Below are positions 13,039-26,024 of a DNA stretch of 64,000 bases, piece by piece; the stretch's first letter is position 1; the number at the start of each line of letters is the position of its first letter. The translations under genes and the position numbers were made by a program. Source of the DNA: Tachypleus tridentatus. Its lineage: Eukaryota > Arthropoda > Merostomata > Xiphosura > Limulidae. The stretch spans positions 38,367,771 to 38,431,770 of the forward strand of contig NW_027467782.1 of assembly GCF_004210375.1 (NCBI RefSeq), in the 5' to 3' direction. The notes under the pieces are model-generated. The model had not been told where the DNA came from. It did no database searches and saw only the letters and a list, made by a program, of their open reading frames with translations.

Positions 13039-16000
13039 AGTGTTTCATTAACATGACTTCTCTTGTTCTTTGTAAAAGTGTTACATTAACACGAGTGTCT
13101 CTTGTTCTTCGTAACAAGTGTTATATTAACATGTCTCTTGTTCTTTGTCACATGTTTACATAAACATGGGTGTCTCTTGTTTTTTGTAACTAATGTTACG
13201 TAAACGCGAGTATAATTGTATCTTGTTCTTTGTATCAAACGATATATTAACATGATTGTTTCTTGTTCTTTGTAACAAGTGTTACATTAACATGAGTCTC
13301 TTGTTCTTTGTAAGAAGTGTAACATAAAGATGATTGTCTCTTCTTTTTGTAACAAGGTTTATATTAGCATGAGTTCTCTTATTCTTTGAAACAAGTGTTA
13401 CAATAACACGAGTTTCTCTTGTTCTTTGTAACAAGTGTTAGATTAACACGAGTATCTTTGTTTTTTTTTGTAACAAGTGTTACATTAACAGGAATGTCTT
13501 GTTCTTTATTACAAGTGCTCTATTAACACGACTTCTCTTGTTCTTTGAAGCAAGTGTTACATTAACATGAGTGTCGTGTTCTTTGTAACAAGTGTTGTAT
13601 TAACATGTTACTTGTTACAAAGTACAAGAGACTCATGTTAATGTAACACTTGTTACAAAGATCTAGAGACACTCATGTTAATGTAACACTTGTTGGAAAG
13701 AACAAGAAACAATCATATCAATCTAACACTAGTTCAAAGAACAAGAGAACTCGTATTGATATAAAACTTCTTACAAAGAACTAGAGACACTCATGTTAAT
13801 GTAACACTTATTACAAAGAACAAGAAACAATCATATCAATGTAACATTTGTTACAACGAACAAGAAGTCGTGTTAATATAACAGTTGCTACAAAAAACAA
13901 GAGACAATCATGTTAAATAACATTTGTTACAAAGAACAAGAGACACTCATGTTACTGTAATACTTGTTACAAAGAACAAGAGAACTCGTGTTTATATTAC
14001 CTTTGTTACAAAGAACATGAAACACTTACGTTAATGAAGCACTTGTTACAAAGAACAAGAGAACTCGTGTTTATGTAACCATTGTTACAAAGAACATGAG
14101 ACACTCATATTAATGTAACCCTTGTTACAAAGAACATGAGACACTCATATTAATGTAACACTTGTTATATTGACATCAGTGTCTCTTGTTCTTTGTAACA
14201 AGTGTTATAATAACAAGATTTCTCTTGTTCTTTGAAACAAGTATTAGATTAACATGACTGTTTTTTGTTCTTTGCAACAAGTGTTACATTAAGATGAGTT
14301 TCTCTTGTTCTTTGTAACAAGTGTTAGATTAACATGAGTATCTTTGTTTTTTGTAAGAAGTGTTACATTAACAGGAATGTCTTGTTCTTTATTACAAGTG
14401 CTCTATTAACACGACTTCTCTTATTCTTTGTAGCAAGTGTTAAATTAACGCGAGTGTCGTGTTCTTTTGAACAAGTGTTGTTTTAACATCTTACTTGTTA
14501 CAAAGTACAAGACTCATGTTAATGTAACACTTGTTACAAGTAACAAGAGAACTCGTATTAATATAACACTTGTTACAAAGAACTAGCACTCATGTTAATG
14601 TAACAATTGTTACAAAGAACAAGAAAATCATATCAATCTAACACTTGTTACAAAAAACAAGAGACACTCATGTTGATATAACACTTGCTACAAAGAACTA
14701 GAGACACTCATGTTAATGTAACACTTGTTACAAAGAACAAGACAGTCATGTTAATATAACATTTGTTACAAAGAACAAGAAAACTCATTAATAGAAAACT
14801 TGGAACAATAAGTAGGAGACACTCGTGTTAATGTGACTTGTTACAAAGAACAAGACACACTCGTTATAATTTAACACTTTTTACACAGAAAGAGACACTC
14901 ATGTTAATGTTACACTTGTTACAAAGAACAAGAGACACTAATATTAGGTTAATACTTATTGCATAGAACAAGAGAAATCGTTTTAATATAACTTGTTACA
15001 AAGAACAAGAGACATTCATCTTAATGTAACACTTGTTGCAAAGAACAAAAAACAGTCATGTTAATCTAACACTTGTTTCAAAGAACAAGAGAAATCTTGT
15101 TATTATAACACTTGTTAGAAAGAACAAGAGACATTCATGTTAATGTAACACTTGTTACAAAGAACAAGAAACAATCATGTTAATCTAACACATGTTTCAA
15201 AGAACAAGAGACACTGATGTCAATACAACAAGTGTTATATTAACATGATTGTTTCTTGTTCTTTTAACAAGTGTTTCATTAACACGAGTTTTATAGTTCT
15301 TTATAAAAGTGTTTCATTAACATGAGTTCTCTTGTTCTTTGTAAAAGTGTTACATTAACACGAGTGTCTCTTGTTCTTCGTAACAAGTGTTATATTAACA
15401 TGTCTCTTGTTCTTTGTCACATGTGTTACATAAACATGGGTGTCTCTTGTTTTTTGTAACTAGTGTTACATAAACGCGAGTGCTCTTGTTCTTTATAACA
15501 AGTGTTATAATAACGTGAGTGTTTCTTGTTTTTTGTAACAAGTGTTACATTAACATAATTGTATCTTGTTCTTTGTATCAAGTGTAACATTAACATGAGT
15601 ATTGTTCTTTGTAACAAGTGTAACAGAAACATGATTGTCTCTTCTTTTTGTAACAAGTTTTATATTAGCATGAGTTCTCTTATTCTTTGAAACAAGTGTT
15701 ATATTAACATCATTGTTTCTTGTTCTTTATAACAAGTGTTATAATAACGTGAGTGTTTCTTGTTTTTTGTAACAAGTGTTACATTAACATAATTGTATCT
15801 TGTTCTTTGTATCAAGTGATATATTAACATGATTGTTTCTTGTTCTTTGTAACAAGTGTTACATTAACATGAGTCTCTTGTTCTTTGTAACAAGTGTAAC
15901 ATAAAGATGATTGTCTCTTCTTTTTGTAACAAGTTTTATATTAGCATGAGTTCTCTTATTCTTTGAAACAAGTGTTATATTAACATCATTGTTTCTTGTT

Positions 16001-19000
16001 TTTTCTAACAAGTGTTACAATAACACGAGTTTCTCTTGTTCTTTGTAACAAGTGTTAGATTAACATGAGTATCTTTCTTTTTGTAACAAGTGTTACATTA
16101 ACAGGAATGTCTTGTTCTTTATTACAAGTGCTCTATTAACACGACTTCTCTTGTTCTTTGTAGCAAGTGTTAAATTAACATGAGTGTCGTGTTCTTTTGA
16201 ACAAGTGTTGTTTTAACATGTTACTTGTTACAAAGTACAAGACTCATGTTAATGTAACACTTGTTACAAGGAACAAGAGAACTCGTATTAATATAACATT
16301 TGTTACAAAGAACTAGACACTCATGTTAATGTAACAATTGTTACAAAGAACAAGAAAATCATATCAATCTAACAGTTGTTACAAAGAACAAGAGACACTA
16401 ATATTAGGTTAATATTTATTCCAAAGAACAAGAGAAATCGTTTTAATATAACACTTGTTACAAAGAACAAGAGACACTAATATTAGGTTAATACTTATTG
16501 CAAAGAACAAGAAAAATCGTTTTAATATAACACTTGTTACAAAGAACAAGAGACATTCATCTTAATGTAACACTTGTTGCAAAGAACAAAAAACAGTCAT
16601 TTAAATCTAACACTTGTTTCAAAGAACAAGAGAAATCTTGTTATTCTAACACTTGTTAGAAAGAACAAGAGACATTCATGTTAATGTAACACTTGTTACA
16701 AAGAACAAGAAACAATCATGTTAATCTAACACATGTTTCAAAGAACAAGAGACACTGATGTCAATACAACAAGTGTTATATTAATATGATTGTTTCTTGT
16801 TCTTTTTAACAAGTGTTTCATTAACACGAGTTTTATAGTTCTTTATAAAAGTGTTTCATTAACATAAGTTCTCTTGTTCTTTGTAAAAGTGTTACATTAA
16901 CACGAGTGTCTCTTGTTCTTCGTAACAAGTGTTATATTAACATGTCTCTTGTTCTTTGTCACATGTGTTACATAAACATGGGTGTCTTGTTTTTTTGTAA
17001 CTAGTGTTAGATTAACATGAGTATTTTTGTTTTTTTTTGTAACAAGTGTTACATTAACTGGAATGTCTTGTTCTTTATTACAAGTGCTCTATAACACGAC
17101 TTCTCTTATTTTTTTGTAGCAAGTGTTACATTCAACATGAGTGTCGTGTTCTTTTAAACAAGTGTTGTTTTAACATGTTACTTGTTACAAAGTACAAGAG
17201 ACTCATGTTAATGTAACACTTGTTACAAAGAACAAGAGAACTCGTATTAATATAACACTTTTACAAAGAACTAGAGACACTCATGTTAATGTAACAAATT
17301 TTACAAAGTACAAGACAATCATATCAATCTAACACTTGTTACAAATAACAAGAACTCGTATTCATATATAACACTTGTTACAAAGAACTAGAGACTCTGA
17401 TGTTAATGTAACACTTGTTACAAAGAACAAGACAATCATGTTAATATAACATTTGTTACAAAGAACAAGAGAACTCGTGTTAATGTAATACTTGTTATAA
17501 AGAACAAGAAAACTCATTAATAGAAAACTTGGAACAATAAGCAGGAGACACTTGTGTTAATGTGACACTTGTTACAAAGAATAATACACACTCGTTATAA
17601 TTTAACACTTTTTACACGGAAAGAGACACTCATGTTAATGTTACACTTGTTACAAAGAACAAGAGACACTAATATTAGGTTAATACTTATTGCAAAGAAC
17701 AAGAGAAATCGTTTTAATAAAACACTTGTTACAAAGAACAAGAGACACTAATATTAGGTTAATACTTATTGCAAAGAACAAGAGAAATCGTTTTAATATA
17801 ACACTTGTTACAAACAACAGACATTCATCTTAATGTAACACTTGTTGCAAAGAACAAAAAACAGTCATGTTAATCTAACACTTGTTTCAAAGAACAAGAG
17901 AAATCTTGTTATTATAACACTTGTTAGAAAGAACAAGAGACATTCATGTTAATGTAACACTTGTTACAAAGAACAAGAAACAATCATGTTAATCTAACAC
18001 ATGTTTCAAAGAACAAGAGACACTGATGTCAATACAACAAGTGTTATATTAACATGATTGTTTCTTGTTCTTTTTAACAAGTGTTTCATTAACACGAGTT
18101 TTATAGTTCGATATAAAAGTGTTTCATTAACATGAGTTCTCTTGTTCTTTGTAAAAGTGTTACATTAACACGAGTGTCTCTTGTTCTTCGTAACAAGTGT
18201 TATATTAACATGTCTCTTGTTCTTTGTCACATGTGTTACATAAACATGGGTGTCTCTTGTTTTTTGTAACTACTGTTACGTAAACGCGAGTTCTCTTGTT
18301 CTTTATAACAAGTGTTATAATAACGTGAGTGTTTCTTGTTTTTTGTAACAAGTGTTACATTAACATAATTGTATCTTCTTCTTTGTATCAAGTGATATAT
18401 TAACATGATTGTTTCTTGTTCTTTGTAACAAGTGTTACATTAACATGAGTCTCTTGTTCTTTGTAAGAAAAAAGATGATTGTCTCTTCTTTTTGTAACAA
18501 GGTTTATATTAGCATGAGTTCTCTTATTCTTTGAAACAAGTGTTATATTAACATCATTGTTTCTTGTTTTTTCTAACAAGTGTTACAATAACACGAGTTT
18601 CTCTTGTTCTTTATAACAAGTGTTAGATTAACACGAGTATCTTTGTTTTTTGTAACAAGTGTTACATTAACAGGAATGTCTTGTTCTTTATTACAAGTGC
18701 TCTATTAACACGACTTCTCTTGTTCTTTGTAGAAAGTGTTACATTAACATGAGTGTCGTGTTCTTTGTAACAAGTGTTGTATTAACATGTTACTTGTTAC
18801 AAAGTACAAGAGACTCATGTTAATGTAACACTTGTTACAAAGATCTAGAGACACTCGTGTTAATGTAACACTTGTTGGAAAGAACAAGAAACAATCATAT
18901 CAATCTAACACTAGTTCAAAGAACAAGAGACACTCATGTTTATCTAACACTTGTTACAATGTACAAGAGAACTCGTGTTAATGTAATACTTGTTATAAAG

Positions 19001-19537
19001 AACAAGAAAACTCATTAATAGAAAACTTGGAACAATAAGTAGAAGACACTCGTGTTAATGTGACTTGTTACAAAGAACAAGACACATTCGTTATAATTTA
19101 ACACTTTTTACACAGAAAGAGTCACTGATATTAATGTTACACTTGTTACAAAGAACAAGAGACACTAATATTAGGTTAATACTTATTGCAAAGAACAAGA
19201 GAAATCGTTTTAATATAACACTTGTTACAAAGAACAAGAGACATTCATCTTAATGTAACACTTGTTGCAAAGAACAAAAAAACAGTCATGTTAATCTAAC
19301 ACTTGTTTCAAAGAACAAGAGAAATCTTGTTATTATAACACTTGTTAGAAAGAACAAGAGACATTGATGTTAATGTAACACTTGTTCCAAAGAAAAGAAA
19401 CAATCATGTTAATCTAACACATGTTTCAAAGAACAAGAGACACTGATGTCAATACAACAAGTGTTATATTAACATGATTGTTTCTTGTTCTTTTTAACAA
19501 GTGTTTCATTAACACGAGTTTTATAGTTCGTTATAAA
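13039..19537. repeat. Higher-order satellite unit, copy 3
   Basis: This copy is 6499 bp and is nearly identical to copy 2 over its length. The visible differences are mostly single-base changes and homopolymer length changes, for example a longer T-run near 13458 and another near 17030. Such changes could be real or long-read sequencing error. Confidence 0.9.
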
Positions 19538-22500
19538 AGTGTTTCATTAACATGACTTCTCTTGTTCTTTGTAAAAGTGTTACATTAACACGAGTGTCTC
19601 TTGTTCTTCGTAACAAGTGTTATATTAACATGTCTCTTGTTCTTTGTCACATGTTTACATAAACATGGGTGTCTCTTGTTTTTTGTAACTAATGTTACGT
19701 AAACGCGAGTATAATTGTATCTTGTTCTTTGTATCAAACGATATATTAACATGATTGTTTCTTGTTCTTTGTAACAAGTGTTACATTAACATGAGTCTCT
19801 TGTTCTTTGTAAGAAGTGTAACATAAAGATGATTGTCTCTTCTTTTTGTAACAAGGTTTATATTAGCATGAGTTCTCTTATTCTTTGAAACAAGTGTTAC
19901 AATAACACGAGTTTCTCTTGTTCTTTGTAACAAGTGTTAGATTAACACGAGTATCTTTGTTTTTTGTAACAAGTGTTACATTAACAGGAATGTCTTGTTC
20001 TTTATTACAAGTGCTCTATTAACACGACTTCTCTTGTTCTTTGAAGCAAGTGTTACATTAACATGAGTGTCGTGTTCTTTGTAACAAGTGTTGTATTAAC
20101 ATGTTACTTGTTACAAAGTACAAGAGACTCATGTTAATGTAACACTTGTTACAAAGATCTAGAGACACTCATGTTAATGTAACACTTGTTGGAAAGAACA
20201 AGAAACAATCATATCAATCTAACACTAGTTCAAAGAACAAGAGAACTCGTATTGATATAAAACTTCTTACAAAGAACTAGAGACACTCATGTTAATGTAA
20301 CACTTATTACAAAGAACAAGAAACAATCATATCAATGTAACATTTGTTACAACGAACAAGAAGTCGTGTTAATATAACAGTTGCTACAAAAAACAAGAGA
20401 CAATCATGTTAAATAACATTTGTTACAAAGAACAAGAGACACTCATGTTACTGTAATACTTGTTACAAAGAACAAGAGAACTCGTGTTTATATTACCTTT
20501 GTTACAAAGAACATGAAACACTTACGTTAATGAAGCACTTGTTACAAAGAACAAGAGAACTCGTGTTTATGTAACCATTGTTACAAAGAACATGAGACAC
20601 TCATATTAATGTAACCCTTGTTACAAAGAACATGAGACACTCATATTAATGTAACACTTGTTATATTGACATCAGTGTCTCTTGTTCTTTGTAACAAGTG
20701 TTATAATAACAAGATTTCTCTTGTTCTTTGAAACAAGTATTAGATTAACATGACTGTTTTTTGTTCTTTGCAACAAGTGTTACATTAAGATGAGTTTCTC
20801 TTGTTCTTTGTAACAAGTGTTAGATTAACATGAGTATCTTTGTTTTTGTAAGAAGTGTTACATTAACAGGAATGTCTTGTTCTTTATTACAAGTGCTCTA
20901 TTAACACGACTTCTCTTATTCTTTGTAGCAAGTGTTAAATTAACGCGAGTGTCGTGTTCTTTTGAACAAGTGTTGTTTTAACATCTTACTTGTTACAAAG
21001 TACAAGACTCATGTTAATGTAACACTTGTTACAAGTAACAAGAGAACTCGTATTAATATAACACTTGTTACAAAGAACTAGCACTCATGTTAATGTAACA
21101 ATTGTTACAAAGAACAAGAAAATCATATCAATCTAACACTTGTTACAAAAAACAAGAGACACTCATGTTGATATAACACTTGCTACAAAGAACTAGAGAC
21201 ACTCATGTTAATGTAACACTTGTTACAAAGAACAAGACAGTCATGTTAATATAACATTTGTTACAAAGAACAAGAAAACTCATTAATAGAAAACTTGGAA
21301 CAATAAGTAGGAGACACTCGTGTTAATGTGACTTGTTACAAAGAACAAGACACACTCGTTATAATTTAACACTTTTTACACAGAAAGAGACACTCATGTT
21401 AATGTTACACTTGTTACAAAGAACAAGAGACACTAATATTAGGTTAATACTTATTGCATAGAACAAGAGAAATCGTTTTAATATAACTTGTTACAAAGAA
21501 CAAGAGACATTCATCTTAATGTAACACTTGTTGCAAAGAACAAAAAACAGTCATGTTAATCTAACACTTGTTTCAAAGAACAAGAGAAATCTTGTTATTA
21601 TAACACTTGTTAGAAAGAACAAGAGACATTCATGTTAATGTAACACTTGTTACAAAGAACAAGAAACAATCATGTTAATCTAACACATGTTTCAAAGAAC
21701 AAGAGACACTGATGTCAATACAACAAGTGTTATATTAACATGATTGTTTCTTGTTCTTTTTAACAAGTGTTTCATTAACACGAGTTTTATAGTTCTTTAT
21801 AAAAGTGTTTCATTAACATGAGTTCTCTTGTTCTTTGTAAAAGTGTTACATTAACACGAGTGTCTCTTGTTCTTCGTAACAAGTGTTATATTAACATGTC
21901 TCTTGTTCTTTGTCACATGTGTTACATAAACATGGGTGTCTCTTGTTTTTTTAACTAGTGTTACATAAACGCGAGTTCTCTTGTTCTTTATAACAAGTGT
22001 TATAATAACGTGAGTGTTTCTTGTTTTTTTTGTAACAAGTGTTACATTAACATAATTGTATCTTGTTCTTTGTATCAAGTGTAACATTAACATGAGTATT
22101 GTTCTTTGTAACAAGTGTAACAGAAACATGATTGTCTCTTCTTTTTGTAACAAGTTTTATATTAGCATGAGTTCTCTTATTCTTTGAAACAAGTGTTATA
22201 TTAACATCATTGTTTCTTGTTCTTTATAACAAGTGTTATAATAACGTGAGTGTTTCTTGTTTTTTGTAACAAGTGTTACATTAACATAATTGTATCTTGT
22301 TCTTTGTATCAAGTGATATATTAACATGATTGTTTCTTGTTCTTTGTAACAAGTGTTACATTAACATGAGTCTCTTGTTCTTTGTAACAAGTGTAACATA
22401 AAGATGATTGTCTCTTCTTTTTGTAACAAGTTTTATATTAGCATGAGTTCTCTTATTCTTTGAAACAAGTGTTATATTAACATCATTGTTTCTTGTTTTT

Positions 22501-25500
22501 TAACAAGTGTTACAATAACACGAGTTTCTCTTGTTCTTTGTAACAAGTGTTAGATTAACATGAGTATCTTTCTTTTTGTAACAAGTGTTACATTAACAGG
22601 AATGTCTTGTTCTTTATTACAAGTGCTCTATTAACACGACTTCTCTTGTTCTTTGTAGCAAGTGTTAAATTAACATGAGTGTCGTGTTCTTTTGAACAAG
22701 TGTTGTTTTAACATGTTACTTGTTACAAAGTACAAGACTCATGTTAATGTAACACTTGTTACAAAGAACAAGAGAACTCGTATTAATATAACATTTGTTA
22801 CAAAGAACTAGACACTCATGTTAATGTAACAATTGTTACAAAGAACAAGAAAATCATATCAATCTAACAGTTGTTACAAAGAACAAGAGACACTAATATT
22901 AGGTTAATATTTATTCCAAAGAACAAGAGAAATCGTTTTAATATAACACTTGTTACAAAGAACAAGAGACACTAATATTAGGTTAATACTTATTGCAAAG
23001 AACAAGAAAAATCGTTTTAATATAACACTTGTTACAAAGAACAAGAGACATTCATCTTAATGTAACACTTGTTGCAAAGAACAAAAAACAGTCATGTTAA
23101 TCTAACACTTGTTTCAAAGAACAAGAGAAATCTTGTTATTATAACACTTGTTAGAAAGAACAAGAGACATTCATGTTAATGTAACACTTGTTACAAAGAA
23201 CAAGAAACAATCATGTTAATCTAACACATGTTTCAAAGAACAAGAGACACTGATGTCAATACAACAAGTGTTATATTAACATGATTGTTTCTTGTTCTTT
23301 TTAACAAGTGTTTCATTAACACGAGTTTTATAGTTCTTTATAAAAGTGTTTCATTAACATAAGTTCTCTTGTTCTTTGTAAAAGTGTTACATTAACACGA
23401 GTGTCTCTTGTTCTTCGTAACAAGTGTTATATTAACATGTCTCTTGTTCTTTGTCACATGTGTTACATAAACATGGGTGTCTTGTTTTTTGTAACTAGTG
23501 TTAGATTAACATGAGTATTTTTGTTTTTTGTAACAAGTGTTACATTAACTGGAATGTCTTGTTCTTTATTACAAGTGCTCTATAACACGACTTCTCTTAT
23601 TTTTTGTAGCAAGTGTTACATTCACATGAGTGTCGTGTTCTTTTTTAACAAGTGTTGTTTTAACATGTTACTTGTTACAAAGTACAAGAGACTCATGTTA
23701 ATGTAACACTTGTTACAAAGAACAAGAGAACTCGTATTAATATAACACTTTTTACAAAGAACTAGAGACACTCATGTTAATGTAACAAATTTTACAAAGT
23801 ACAAGACAATCATATCAATCTAACACTTGTTACAAATAACAAGAACTCGTATTCATATATAACACTTGTTACAAAGAACTAGAGACTCTGATGTTAATGT
23901 AACACTTGTTACAAAGAACAAGACAATCATGTTAATATAACATTTGTTACAAAGAACAAGAGAACTCGTGTTAATGTAATACTTGTTATAAAGAACAAGA
24001 AAACTCATTAATAGAAAACTTGGAACAATAAGCAGGAGACACTTGTGTTAATGTGACACTTGTTACAAAGAATAAGACACACTCGTTATAATTTAACACT
24101 TTTTACACAAGAGACACTCATGTTAATGTTACACTTGTTACAAAGAACAAGAGACACTAATATTAGGTTAATACTTATTAAAGAACAAGAAATCGTTTTA
24201 ATAAAACACTTGTTACAAAGAACAAGAGACACTAATATTAGGTTAATACTTATTGCAAAGAACAAGAGAAATCGTTTTAATATAACACTTGTTACAAACA
24301 ACAGACATTCATCTTAATGTAACACTTGTTGCAAAGAACAAAAAAAAGTCATCATGTTAATCTAACACTTGTTTCAAAGAACAAGAGAAATCTTGTTATT
24401 ATAACACTTGTTAGAAAGAACAAGAGACATTCATGTTAATGTAACACTTGTTACAAAGAACAAGAAACAATCATGTTAATCTAACACATGTTTCAAAGAA
24501 CAAGAGACACTGATGTCAATACAACAAGTGTTATATTAACATGATTGTTTCTTGTTCTTTTTAACAAGTGTTTCATTAACACGAGTTTTATAGTTCTTTA
24601 TAAAAGTGTTTCATTAACATGAGTTCTCTTGTTCTTTGTAAAAGTGTTACATTAACACGAGTGTCTCTTGTTCTTCGTAACAAGTGTTATATTAACATGT
24701 CTCTTGTTCTTTGTCACATGTGTTACATAAACATGGGTGTCTCTTGTTTTTTGTAACTACTGTTACATAAACGCGAGTTCTCTTGTTCTTTATAACAAGT
24801 GTTATAATAACGTGAGTGTTTCTTGTTTTTTTGTAACAAGTGTTACATTAACATAATTGTATCTTCTTCTTTGTATCAAGTGATATATTAACATGATTGT
24901 TTCTTGTTCTTTGTAACAAGTGTTACATTAACATGAGTCTCTTGTTCTTTGTAAGAAAAAAACATGATTGTCTTCTTCTTTTGTAACAAGGTTTATATTA
25001 GCATGAGTTCTCTTATTCTTTGAAACAAGTGTTATATTAACATCATTGTTTCTTGTTTTTCTAACAAGTGTTACAATAACACGAGTTTCTCTTGTTCTTT
25101 ATAACAAGTGTTAGATTAACACGAGTATCTTTGTTTTTTTGTAACAAGTGTTACATTAACAGGAATGTCTTGTTCTTTATTACAAGTGCTCTATTAACAT
25201 GACTTCTCTTGTTCTTTGTAGAAAGTGTTACATTAACGTGAGTGTCGTGTTACAAAGTAACAAGTGTTGTATTAACATGTTACTTGTTACAAAGTACAAG
25301 AGACTCATGTTAATGTAACACTTGTTACAAAGATCAAGAGACACTCATGTTAATGTAACACTTGTTGGAAAGAACAAGAAACAATCATATCAATCTAACA
25401 CTAGTTCAAAGAACAAGAGACACTCATGTTTATCTAACACTTGTTACAAAGTACAAGAGAACTCGTGTTAATGTAATACTTGTTATAAAGAACAAGAAAA

Positions 25501-26024
25501 CTCATTAATAGAAAACTTGGAACAATAAGTAGAAGACACTCGTGTTAATGTGACTTGTTACAAAGAACAAGACACATTCGTTATAATTTAACACTTTTAC
25601 ACAGAAAGAGACACTCATGTTAATGTTACACTTGTTACAAAGAACAAGAGACACTAATATTAGGTTAATACTTATTGCAAAGAACAAGAGAAATCGTTTT
25701 AATATAACACTTGTTACAAAGAACAAGAGACATTCATCTTAATGTAACACTTGTTGCAAAGAACAAAAAAAGTCATGTTAATCTAACACTTGTTTCAAAG
25801 AACAATAGAAATCTTGTTATTATAACACTTGTTAGAAAGAACAAGAGACATTCATGTTAATGTAACACTTGTTACAAAGAACAAGAAACAATCATGTTAA
25901 TCTAACACATGTTTCAAAGAACAAGAGACACTGATGTCAATACAACAAGTGTTATATTAACATGATTGTTTCTTGTTCTTTTAACAAGTGTTTCATTAAC
26001 ACGAGTTTTATAGTTCTTTATAAA
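19538..26024. repeat. Higher-order satellite unit, copy 4
   Basis: This copy is 6487 bp. It is close to copies 2 and 3 in its first half but carries more private changes in the second half. Examples are a shortened A-run around 24170-24190, an altered segment at 25235-25260 where a forward-type motif (tacaaagtaacaag) replaces the usual reverse motif, and loss of the gttcgatataaaag variant shared by copies 1-3. Confidence 0.88.
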